From NCBI RefSeq assembly GCF_009727055.1, contig NC_052355.1, positions 4,594,210 through 4,658,209 on the forward strand: DNA of 64,000 bases, read 5' to 3'. The notes under the pieces are model-generated. The model was given only the letters and a program-made list of their open reading frames with translations. It was not told the origin of the DNA and did not search any database. This document shows, piece by piece, positions 46,667 to 56,757 of the stretch (within the stretch, counting starts at the first letter, position 1; each line of letters opens with the position of its first letter). The DNA is from Benincasa hispida (lineage: Eukaryota; Streptophyta; Magnoliopsida; Cucurbitales; Cucurbitaceae). The translations under genes and the position numbers were made by a program.

Positions 46667-49600
46667 GTAAGCCCACTCTTCTTCTACTTTTTCTTGGGAT
46701 ATTAGGAAGCACATAGTTGAGATTGAACTCGGGGACTTGAGATAAAGTTTGATGTGGATCTCTTGTTAAGATTTATAATTAAAAATAAAAATATTTGGAT
46801 TGACGTTTGTTTCATTTAGAAAGAGGAAATAAGGATTGGAGGAATAATTTGAGGTAACGAACCTAGTTAAGCATGTAAAGTAAATTCGATGATGAATTTG
46901 ACATGTCCGGGATAGGTCAAAGTCCATTGTAAAAGTCAAATGTCAAATGGTCAAAGTCAAAGTAAAAAAAAAAGTCAACATCTTGAAATGTGGTGAAATT
47001 TTGGTAATTTATGAGTTTTAAAAGTAAATTTGGCTCGTTTAAGACTTATTGGAAAAAGCTAGCTGAAAATCAAAGGAAATTCAAGGGAAAAGTCGAGTTA
47101 AGACTAAATTTTGGACAGTCTGAGTAGGGTTCAATGTTTTGAAGTTTTTGAGCTGTAGAAATCGAATTTGAAGCTGAAATTTTGAGGTTAGTAAGTTAAG
47201 AGGTTTATTAACATTTTTCTTAAAGGATGTTACAGCTAATTTTGACTGGAAATTTCTGAATTAATAGGAAACCCGAGAAGAAGAGGAAAAAAGAGAATTT
47301 GAGAGATTTTGGAAAAATTGAGGTGCTTTCTATTGAAATTTATCATTGGATGGCTTTGAGGTTAAGGATTAATCATCTGAGCACGTGTTAAACTGGTTGA
47401 AGCTGGAAAACGAAGAGAAAAAGGGAATTTTGATTTTTTGTTTAGTTTGGCCGACCGAAGAAGAGGAAAAAAGTTGGTTTCGAATTAGGGCTGTTCTTGT
47501 GAAGGAAAATTGGGCAAAATCAAAGAAACTTAAAGAGGAAGTAAAGAAGAAGCTCTTGGGGCTTGATTTGAAGAAATTTGGCCGACGAAGTAAGGGAAAC
47601 GAAGAAAAACAGTGGCGCTAGAGTTATCGGGAAAACAAAGGATGCTCGAGTTTTTAGCAAATTTGTGGAGTTAGAGGCTAATTCGAAGCTCAAATTTTAA
47701 AGGTAAGTTACTTATAAGGTCCTTCTAGACTTCTATGGTCTTTTATTTGATCGTTATTGGCTGGAGTTTCTGATTTTAGGCTCTACAAATTCTGCAACTT
47801 CTCGCCGGGGAAAACAAGGGTACTGTGGAGAGTTTGGTCGATTCCGGGAGTTCTAGGGCAATTCGGACATCCAAACTTTGAGGTAAGTTAATTAAGAGCA
47901 TGAGTAAAAGGTTTATATAGGCTAATTAAGCTTTAAATGGCCGAAAAATGCTGAATTTAAGTCTGAAACGCTCACCGGAAAAACATAGGTCAAATCTGGA
48001 AATTTCTAGACTGGAGGTTGAAGAAAGAGTTTACTTTCCTGTTTGACTTCTGTCTGTCATCTATTGTTCGCCATTAAAAGCTGGAAAATCAATTTTAGGT
48101 TAATTAAGGTGTTCACAAGCATAATTAGGGATCCAATTGGTATTGTTATGATGCCTTAAACCTTGAATTTGAAGAAATTGGGATCTTAAGTCAACTATGA
48201 AGTTGATTAAGGGGTTAATTTGAAGTAAACCCTAATTAGGGTCAATGAGAAAAATTGAGGAAAATTGGAATAAAATTAGTTTTTATTGAAGATTAATTTT
48301 AAGGTCTAGAGCTAATTTTAGAGCAATTGAATGACCAAATTACAAAGCAAACTCTACCTTGGACCGAATTAGGGATTTCGCAAAAGTTTAAGTAAAATTG
48401 GTTATACTTGAAGATTTATTTTCAAATAATTGGATTATTGTCATGTGAAGGATAACTAGAGGATTATCAATATAATTTCAGGATAAACGGGATATGGAGA
48501 AACCAAAATTATGAGGAGGAGTCGATTAACAGTGAGTGGTTTACTTTCGAATGTTTTGATATAGAAACTCATTATATATTATAGTGTGTTATGATTTATG
48601 AGATGTGATGGCATGATCTGTTTTACTTGATTGATATTTCAAAAATGTTTAAATCATGATTTCTAAACTCTTGATGGTTTTATACGACCTTGATTTATCA
48701 AAATGTAGTTTGGAACCAAAGTTTACACAATTGTGACTTGTATGGTTTTATATGAAAACCTCTTGATGTTGAATTTAAAAATGCTGAATGTTTGAGAAAG
48801 TGGTTTCAAACTACTAATTCTTGTATCTGAGAGATGGTTATTTTACCGTGCTACTTGAATATGTTTCAGTAACATCGCTTAAGCGATTAGGGGGCTACCG
48901 GGGTCAGATGTGGTCAGAGTATACTGGGAAGTCCAGAGGAACCTGTGCCTGTAGCGCCACCCAGGCTATCAGAGGGATACCACTGGGGTCAGATGTGGCC
49001 AGAGTATACCGAGAAGTCTAGAGAAACCTGGGCCTGTGGTGTGTATTTATGCTTATTCTTGAGATAGCTCTGCATGCACGTATGACCTTGTGATTTGGTT
49101 TACACCGCGGGAGGCATTCTTTGTCCAGAGTAACCCACCGTTGTAAACGAGTATTTGGGTACAGAGTTGGTGTGGTTTTCTGATAACGACTGAATGCTTT
49201 ATAATGTGCTTATGAGAGTTGATCATGCCACTTTTTTTACTAGCACGTGTTTGAGATGCTGTTGAATCTTTTATACTTTGTTCAATGGTTTATTGAATGA
49301 TTTAATTAACTTTATTGATGATTTAGAAAGTGATAGCTTATGTTTATATTAAACTACCACTCACTGGGCTTTAGCTCATGCTTTCCATGTTTTATGTTTT
49401 TCCCCACCCCCAGGTAGCGACAAGTTCCTGGTGCCTGTTAAGCCATCAAACGCCACTAGTGTTTTTAAACATCTGTTGTATTGTTTGTGCATGTATTTGA
49501 GAGTATTCCAGAACAGCTATAACTTGTGAGTTACATGTCATGGGAGGTTTTGTTCAAAATAATCCTTATTGTTGGTCTGTAAATTTCTTTAAACAGTATT

Positions 49601-49800
49601 ATGATTTAAACTGAATCAAATCCCTAAACTCTATCAATGAACATAGATTATTTTTGGAAATGGGTTTTGGAAGTTTGGGTTTGATCTTGAGTACAGGATA
49701 TTTTAAGAATTGGGACGTTAGATATCATGGAGAGAAGTGATGTGTAACGTCTTCACGCTTCGTTCTAGGTTAGAAGGGAAATCTGGAACGAGGTGTGACA
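46667..49800 (+). repeat. 5' LTR of the Tekay-like element
   Basis: 3134 bp, TGTAAGCCCACTC ... GAACGAGGTGTGACA. It contains GTCAAA-rich sequence near 46916-46980 and two diverged modules each ending in an AGGTAAGTTA word (47700 and 47880). An 85 bp direct repeat (GGGTCAGATGTGG at 48901 and 48986) also lies in it. The ACTCACTGGGC ... CCCCCAGGTAGCGAC stretch is at 49365-49425. Its first 1.2 kb matches 52143-53323 closely, with indels near 46983 and 47545. Confidence 0.9.
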
Positions 49801-49818
49801 GCTTGGTATCTGAGCATG
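49801..49818 (+). promoter_or_regulatory. Primer binding site, tRNA-Met type
   Basis: GCTTGGTATCTGAGCATG follows the LTR end GTGTGACA. It resembles the usual TTGGTATCAGAGC complement of initiator tRNA-Met, with A changed to T in CAGAG. Confidence 0.8.
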
Positions 49819-52100
49819 ATTTTAGGAAACCTAAGGGTTTTGGGTCAGAAAGTCAGTATGAGTTAGAGTTGCATTAGTAAGTTGCATTGGTCTTTTCACT
49901 AAGGTTTGTGATGCATCATTGCATTGTATGTATCATTGTGGCGAACGGAAAAGGTAAGCATCAGAAGGAACTGTAAGCGCTACTTGTAATCCTGGGGTGA
50001 AAAGAAGAGTTTGGTGGCAAAACTATGTACTTTCAGACTGAGATTGACCTAAAGGAAATCAATGGAGGGTCATTTAAATCAGGAAGGCGCCACAGGAAAT
50101 AGTGATGAAAAGAAGAGTTTGGTGGCAAAACTATGTACTTTCACTAGAGTAATTGGTTCTATGGATGCATGAATCTGGTTAGCCAAGTTAGGAGAATGCT
50201 TCGAAAGACGAACTGTCCTATCCACAAAAAGGTAAAACTTGCTACATCCTTGTTTCAAGGTGAAGCTGAGAACTTATGACGCATGTTTGAAATCAGCTAT
50301 GAAGAAAAAAGGGAGAGATAAGTTGGGAAAAGTTTAAGGAAATTTTCCATGAAGAGCTTTATCCAAAGTCTCTATAGTAAAAAACGGAAGTAAATTTTGA
50401 GATTGGTACAATTTTAAAAATCGGATGGAGAAAAGTCTAAGGAATGATTTAAGTGTGCAATTGTTCAGTTTGAAAATGAACTGATAAGCGTAAAAGGTTT
50501 GAGAATGGACTATGGGATGAAATTCGAAGCTCTGTCATAGTAAGTGCGAGGTGGAGAGATTTCTCAAAATTGGTAGAGGTAACTAAAAGAGTAGAGAAAA
50601 GTTTGTTAGGAAGAAGAGATAAAAGGAAAACAAAAAGGGATGTTCGTGTGGGCAATTCCTCGAATACACCGCATGAACCATTAAATAGAAGACTTGTACC
50701 TAGAGTTATGAGTGGAGGAAGTTTCAAGTCAAGGTATGTTTGGAGAATGAAATCAAAAGAGAAACCAAGGGTCAGGAGACTCTATCTGTCTTGTAGTTAT
50801 ATTTGAGAAGCCAGGTATGACACAACCCAGAGAATTAGTAGCAAGTGTAGATGTGAAATCTCATTATTCATCTTGTGGCAAACATCACGGGGTCGGTGAT
50901 TGAAAGGGACCACTATTTGTGATAAATGCAGACAACATGGTTGTTATAGGGAAAAACGTCCACATCTGTTACATGGGGGTGTTATGCAAAAGAATAATTT
51001 GTTGTTTAGGAGTTCATTGTATAGGATATTTGTGGGTTGGGTTCCTATGTATTGTGTTGTTTTCTTCACTATGTGGGTTTGTTAGCATTAACGATATAGA
51101 GGTGTGGTTTAATATCTTGAGGTATCCAGAAGTGGATGTAACACTTGAAATAACTTAAAGGAGTGGCAGGAGAATCCTTTAAGCTAGTATGCACTCGCTA
51201 AAGAAAGAAGACAAGTTATTATGGAAGGATAGCACAAATGTTGAGTTATGTACTAGAAGTGTTAGTTAACAAGATTGATTGGTGGTGTGAAAAAATTCCT
51301 AGATATTTGGCCTAAGTGGTCTGGCTTGGTATGTAGGACAGTAATGAACTTTTCAGCAATGTACAGGTTGGTTTTGGAAGAGTTTGAAAGAGAGTTGGGA
51401 ATCCAACTATGAGAACCAGTGGATAAGACTTACTCCTAACTGGTGTATTCTGTGTGATGCATCAATACATATTGAGTTTAGGAAAGGAAATTAATTGGTC
51501 TTAAGCCAGTACAGGTTATTCTGGGAATATTAAAATTATTAGAGAGAGACTAAAGGCAACTCAAGATTGACAAAGAGTTATACGGCGGTGTGAGGAAGGA
51601 TTGAGGAAAGAAATACATACCCCTGTAACAACTAGTGCTGAGTAGAAAGAATTTTCTAACTAGTGGAAACTACTATGTGAATGGAAAAGAGTGTGATAGA
51701 AGAAAACTGGACAGGAGGAATAGTATATAGTGGTAATGGATTTAAATTCTCCAAGTCCATATGTTGAATGAACAAGAAGTGAAGGGAATAAAAGATTTGC
51801 ACTTGGAGTACCTAATAAAGGAACTTTAAAACCCAAGCATGAAGGTACATCGGGTTCCGATTTGAATTCGAGTAAAGAAAATCGGGGAACAGAGGGAACT
51901 GCTTCTAGTGAGCAACTTAAAGAATCCGTTGCTAGTATTAGAAGGAGACCTTTATGTTTAATATGAACCAGGTATCATTACGAACCGTGTTAGAATGAAA
52001 CTCATACTTGTTATAAATGTGGACAACCTAGTCACCTTAAAAGAGAATGTCCACAGTTAATGGAAGTTTGTTACCTACAACTATTCATCTAACGACCTTA
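49819..52100 (+). pseudogene. Tekay-like gag remnant with zinc knuckles
   Basis: Fragments of a chromovirus-type gag appear in changing frames. FQGEAENLWRMFEISY-like sequence (about 50255, with a stop at the Trp) is followed by EIFHEELYPKSL. FENGLWDEIRSSVIV and LVEVTKRVEKSLLGRRDKRK (50500-50640) follow. Near 51950-52070 is a double zinc knuckle. The first knuckle is LCLI-stop-TRYHYEPC, where a TGA replaces the second Cys. The second, CYKCGQPSHLKREC, is intact. Between 50890 and 51900 I see no clear domain; a hydrophobic stretch at 50919-51158 is unassigned. Confidence 0.75.
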
Positions 52101-52111
52101 CCTGAATTTCG

Positions 52112-52140
52112 AGGACGAAATTCTAAAAAAGGGGTAGTAA
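52112..52140 (+). promoter_or_regulatory. Polypurine tract region of the Tekay-like element
   Basis: GAGGACGAAATTCTAAAAAA followed by GGGGTAG sits just before the 3' LTR start at 52143. This sequence context is a familiar mark of Del/Tekay elements. Confidence 0.85.
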
Positions 52141-52142
52141 CT

Positions 52143-53323
52143 TGTAAGCCCTCTCTTCTTCTACTTTTTCTTGGGATATTAGGAAGCACATAGTTGAGAT
52201 TGAACTCGGGGACTTGAGATAAAGTTTGATGTGGATCTCTTGTTAAGATTTATAATTAAAAATAAAAATATTTGGATTGACGTTTGTTTCATTTAGAAAG
52301 AGGAAATAAGGATTGGAGGAATAATTTGAGGTAACGAACCTAGTTAAGCATGTAAAGTAAATTCGATGATGAATTTGACATGTTCGGGATAGGTCAAAGT
52401 CCATTGTAAAAGTCAAATGTCAAATGGTCAAAGTCAAAGTAAAAAAAAAGTCAACATCTTGAAATTTTGGTAATTTATGAGTTTTAAAAGTAAATTTGGC
52501 TTGTTTAAGACTTATTGGGAAAAGCTAGCTGAAAATCAAAGGAAATTCAAGGGAAAAGTCGAGTTAAGACTAAATTTCGGACAGTCTGAGTAGGGTTCAG
52601 TATTTTGAAGTTTCCGAGCTGTAGAAATCGAATTTGAAGCTGAAATTTTAAGGTTAGTAAGTTAAGAGGTTATTAACATTTTTCTTACAGGATGTTACAG
52701 CTAATTTTGATTGGAAATTGGTGAATTAATAGGAAAATCGAGAGGAAGAGGAAAAAAGAGAATTTGAGATATTTTGGAAAAATTGAGATGCTTTCTATTG
52801 AAATTTCTCATTGGATGGCTTTGAGGTTAAGGATTAATCATCTGGGCACGTGTTAAACCAAAAATTGAAGCTGGAAAACGAAGAGAAAAAGGGAATTTCG
52901 AATTTTTTTTGAGTTTGGCCGACCGAAGAAGAGGAAAAAAGTTGTTTTCGAATTAGGGCCATTCTTGTGAAGGAAAATTGGGCAAAATCAAAGAAACTTA
53001 AAGAGGAAGTGCCTAGATGATGCTCGGGAGAATAGAGGATGCTCGGGAAAACAGTGGCACTAGAGTTATCGGGAAAACAGAGGATGCTCGGGTTTTTAGC
53101 AAATTTGTGGAGTTAGAGGCTAATTCGAAGCTCCAAATTTAAAGGTAAGTTACTTATAAGGTCCATCTAGACTTCTATGGTATTTTATTTGTTCGTTATT
53201 GGCTGGAGTTTCTGATTTTAAGCTCTAAAAATTCTGCAACTTTCTTACCAGGGAAAACAAGGGTACTGTGGAGAGTTTGGTCGATTCCGAGAGTTTTAGG
53301 GCAATTCGGACGTCCAAACTTTG
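52143..53323 (+). repeat. Partial 3' LTR of the Tekay-like element
   Basis: 1181 bp matching 46667 to about 47880. It ends abruptly at CCAAACTTTGA, after which sequence of an Athila-type LTR follows. In this copy the region 52985-53060 is rearranged relative to 47545-47650: about 90 bp are missing and ATGCTCGGGAAAAC words are repeated. Confidence 0.88.
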
Positions 53324-54121
53324 ATGTCTTCTTAATTCTCAGATAAGCAATATGAATGAACCAAGTACTTAATCTGTGTTAAAGATATAAAATGCGTTTA
53401 GCTAAGGCATGCTAGATGACATCTTCACCTATTAGAAGTGAAGATGCCATTCTAATCTATCGAGAGAGGATTAGAAGAATGCGTTAACTAAAGCGAGTAA
53501 TACTTCCAGACATGGAAGCAACCTTGCATTCATTACGTTAGTCTCTGTCTCACCACAGACATGTGGGAGCGGGGCCGATCACTGAAAGGTGTATGCCAAG
53601 AGAAGAGCGGAATAACATTTGTAGTTTCAATGCAATTGCAAACTTGCGTTGTTTATATTATTTATCTTTCTCTTTCTGTTATGTTCATAAGACTTGCCGC
53701 CGCATTCCACGTCTTTGCACAACTTTCACAGCTAGCCTTGATCCCAGCATCTTGTAACATGAAGCCTGTATCTTGTATCATCTAGCTTAGGTTTATTGTA
53801 TTTCATTTTATTATCACATCTTTACTGCTTTACTTTACTTTATCACAATTTATATACCTGTACAAACACATTTTTAAAGATCGAAAACCTGGTCGCATAT
53901 ATCATGAACGTACCATAATAACCTAAACCAGTCCCCGTGTTCGACCTTGGATCACACCGAGAAACTTGCGGTGGAATTACACTTGGTTCCATCGTAAGGA
54001 AACTTGTGATAATGCATGGCATACTACGTGAACAACCATCATTAACACATATCTAGCGAAAGTATCGCATCATTTCGAGCATAGAACATCATCAATCATA
54101 CCTATCAAAGATGCATCAACA
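53324..54121 (+). mobile_element. 5' LTR of element D, 5'-truncated
   Basis: Last 798 bp of an Athila-type LTR. It aligns with 62202-62847 and, reversed, with the inner element LTR (about 24780 back to 23984). Visible are the TTAGCTAAGGCATGCTAGATG stretch (minor variants in each copy), the TTCGACCTTGGATCACACCG block at 53939-53958 and the end GATGCATCAACA. The missing 5' part held the promoter, so this copy could not drive its own transcript. Confidence 0.87.
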
Positions 54122-54127
54122 AGTTTA

Positions 54128-54145
54128 TGGTGCGGTTGCCGAGGA
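54128..54145 (+). promoter_or_regulatory. Primer binding site, tRNA-Asp type, element D
   Basis: TGGTGCGGTTGCCGAGGA, six bases after the LTR end at 54121. It is a slightly decayed complement of the plant tRNA-Asp 3' end. Confidence 0.85.
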
Positions 54146-54346
54146 ATGGTTAACAGTTTATTGTTTGAGTGTGTTTTTGGTATTTTGCAGGATAGATCTC
54201 AAATTACTAGCTGTTTAACGTGGAGAGTAGCCTGATGTTTTATGAGTCCTGGTACTGAACCGGAATTTGTAACTGACCCTGAGATCGAGCGAACTTTCCA
54301 CGCAAGGGTATATTAGAATCAAATTAGGAGAGAAAAGGCACCCAAC

Positions 54347-55790
54347 ATGGCGGACAATAACGATAATGCAGTACCATCTGTGAACCAAAGGGCTGTTCGA
54401 CCGACTCAGGATCCTGTCTTCCTGGCGGCTGATTGCAACATCCCGATGCATAATTATACGACACCTAATTTATATGATTTTTCGCCTGAAATCTCGAGGC
54501 CAACTATGGAGGAGAACGCACACTTTGAGATTAAGCCGGTCATGTTGCAGATGATTCAAAATGCTAGGCAGTTCGGGGGTCTACAAAGTGAAGACCCACA
54601 TGCCCATCTGACCAGCTTTGTCGAGATGTGCGACAATTTTTCCTTACCTGGCGTTACCCCAGAAAATATAAGATTGTATCTGTTCCCTTACACCTTGAGG
54701 GATAAGGCTAAGAGGTGGGCTTACTCACTGGAGCCAAATGAAATCACTTCATGGGATCAACTGGTAGAGCGGTTCATGAAGAAGTTCTTCCCACCTATCG
54801 TCAACACAAAGTGACGAAAGGATGTGTTGAACTTTGAATAGAAAGAGAATGAGACCCTGAGCACCGCTTGGATGCGATTCAGGAGACTGGTGAAAAACTG
54901 CCTGCATATCAGGATTCCCGATTGCGTCTTGATGGAAACATTTTACAATGGCCTGAACAGAGCAATGCAGGCTGTTGCTGATGCCTCCGCAGTAGNCAGG
55001 ATTCCCGATTGCGTCTTGATGGAAACATTTTACAATGGCCTGAACAGAGCAATGCAGGCTGTTGCTGATGCCTCCGCAGTAGGAGGTTTTATGGATAAGA
55101 CATACACGGAGGCCAAAGTCATCCTCGATCGCATCTCGCGGAATATGGATGACTGGATCGATGATGGTTATGGAGGCCGAGGCGCCAATAGAAGGAAAAC
55201 TGAAACAGCCATTGTCCCTACGGAGACAATGACCACGTTGGCCACACAGATGGCCACGGTGACCTTGATCCTTTAGTCAATGGCAATCAACCAGGGAACC
55301 GTTCCTCTACAATCAATGCAACCCATTGCACCAACTCAAGTGGCCGCAATCAGTTGCGTCAATTTTGAAGGGGCTCACGGAGCTGATGTGTGTCCATTGA
55401 ACCTTCAGCAAGTGTGTGCTATCCAGAACAACCCTTTCAGCAACACCTATAATCCGGGCTCGAGGAGCATCCTAACTTTGGTTGGGGAGGCAATCCCAAC
55501 CTAGGGGGGCCAGTGAACCATCAAGGGGGCAGTGGAGGAAATCCCCCTTTTCACCATAACCAAGGGCAATGAGCTGGTGAAAAACACCTCGGGAGGCTCG
55601 TTAGAGATGTTGCTGAAGTAGTATATGGATAAAAATGATGCAATGATGCAAGCACAAGTGTCTTCTATAAGGAATCTGGAGATCCAAGTAAGCCAGCCGG
55701 CCTCTGAGCTAAGAAGTCGAACACCAGGAACATTGCCCAGCAATTCAGGAGCCCTGGGATCTACAGGGAAGAAGCAATGTCCTTAAGACA
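54347..55790 (+). pseudogene. Element D gag
   Basis: Starts MADNNDNAVPSVNQRA. The gag core (FGGLQSEDPHAHLTSFVEMC, LYLFPYTLRDKAKRWAYSLE, WDQLVERFMKKFFPP) gives a full-length parallel to the broken gag of the inner element. The frame stays constant to 55504 with in-frame stops at 54812, about 54839, 55274 and 55502. ETFYNGLNRAMQAVADASAV appears twice because of an 86 bp duplication around one N. A weak zinc-finger relic (SCVNFEGAHGADVC) and the C-terminal AQVSSIRNLEIQVSQPASEL follow in a shifted frame. Gag would form particles and package RNA; this copy is dead. Confidence 0.9.
54910..55082. other. 86 bp exact duplication around a single N (assembly join)
   Basis: Bases 54910-54995 and 54997-55082 are identical, with one N at 54996. 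The duplicated gag peptide appears only once in the homologous gag of the inner element. The insert adds 87 bases, so the frame is kept by chance. This is the footprint of two contig ends scaffolded without merging their overlap. Confidence 0.93.
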
Positions 55791-56596
55791 TTGAGCAGGC
55801 AAGCCTGACTGCCTGCGGAGATGTGGATTGCGATCACCCAGGACAACGCAATTTTCGGTCCATATCTCAATACTATGTTTAATGCTTTATTGAATTTCTG
55901 TCTCTTTAAATTTTGAATTCTGTCTTCAATTCTTCATTTAATTCAATTTTGACTTTACGAATTTATTTCCTCATTCACTTTGCTACATTTAATTATGTCT
56001 CGTCTTTAGTTCTTTATCTTTTCTTGTAATCAATGCATTGTGCTTTAAATGGTAAATAATTGAGTAATAAAGGAAAATCTATTGCTGCAAGCCACAACAC
56101 TTGCGTTGATGAAAAAGATATAATAAAAATAATAACAAAAACATCTAACAACAAATATGCAAGGCGACATTGGACGCATATCAAACCAATCAGGAATGCG
56201 TTGCGTTCACCTAACTCAACTGTATTAAGTTGAGGGGTGTGTTGCGCTCGCATATGTCCTTTGCCTGTCCTTAGCCAAATGCACTATGTTGAGGTATCCT
56301 CCAGAAATGTGTTGGTTAAGGGGTGTGTTGTAGGGATATATGCACTGTTGCCCGTCCTCTGCAAAGATACAGTTGCGTTGGTGAGCACAATGCGTTATTC
56401 TTTTTCATGCGTCCATTCAATAAAATATTAAAGAAAAATTTGTTTGGCAATTTGGGAAGAAGTCCAATCAATTCGTATCCCTAAGAAATTATGACTTGGC
56501 AGACAAAAGGACACTTTTTCTGTAATTCCATAAATGAGGGAGGTGGAACGACGCACTTGTTGAGCTGCTCAAGGCCTGTCGCCGCAAAAAGCGTTT
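55791..56596 (+). mobile_element. Element D non-coding stretch where pol is missing
   Basis: No protein is recognisable. It is AT-rich at 55850-56040. At 56160-56400 two GGGGTGTGTTG words occur in a block that matches, reversed, the inner element at 17750-17960, downstream of its integrase. The deletion that removed pol therefore joined the end of gag to sequence that normally follows pol. Confidence 0.7.
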
Positions 56597-56627
56597 TGGG
56601 CCCCAGCATGGCCCAACCTATAAATAC
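56597..56627 (+). promoter_or_regulatory. Candidate internal promoter of the second ORF
   Basis: TGGGCC (56597-56602) and its reverse GGCCCA (56610-56615) are the site II type motif of many plant promoters. They lie just upstream of a TATA box CCTATAAATAC (56617-56627). The TATA box is about 131 bp upstream of the ATG at 56758, a normal plant spacing. Function is inferred from the motifs only. Confidence 0.5.
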
Positions 56628-56700
56628 GACCTCCTCCTTCATTGTAAACCCTTTACCTCATTTTGGCAAACTAGAAATCCTAAGCGTCTTGCATCCCAAA

Positions 56701-56721
56701 CCTTTTTTTTCTCCCTAGCAG
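56701..56721 (+). promoter_or_regulatory. Candidate 3' splice site before the second ORF
   Basis: A run of eight T within a pyrimidine tract, then CTCCCTAGCAG, gives a strong-looking acceptor ending at 56721, 36 bases before the ATG at 56758. It would suit a spliced subgenomic RNA for this ORF. No matching donor is proven. Confidence 0.4.
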
Positions 56722-56757
56722 CTCGAGTTTTTACCAGACCTTTCCAAGCTCGTATCC

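Larger units (their letters stand above)
46667..53323 (+). mobile_element. Tekay/Del-like Ty3/gypsy element, gag-only, 3'-truncated
   Basis: The 5' LTR 46667-49800, tRNA-Met-like primer site, decayed gag, polypurine tract and partial 3' LTR 52143-53323 define the element. The 3.1 kb LTRs and the sequence GAGGACGAAATTCTAAAAAA before the 3' LTR are typical of Del/Tekay chromoviruses. The internal region is only 2.34 kb, with no recognisable RT or integrase, so it is a deletion derivative. The 3' LTR stops at about 53323 in the middle of the LTR, where the LTR of element D begins. Its left end lies in copia C. Confidence 0.85.

Noticed and set aside
47385..47621. 78-codon Lys/Glu-rich frame in the Tekay-like LTR
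   Set aside because: The corresponding stretch in the 3' LTR (about 52860-53020) has a deletion and frame changes. It is inside an LTR, so a coding role is not supported.
50919..51158. 79-codon hydrophobic frame in the Tekay-like internal region
   Set aside because: It could suggest a membrane protein, but it lies in a decayed gag region with no homologous copy to compare. I do not assign a gene.
23960..54145. Sequences matching tRNA-Asp 3' ends
   Set aside because: They are 18-base primer binding sites next to LTRs (23960, 26799, 54128), not tRNA genes; no cloverleaf surrounds them.
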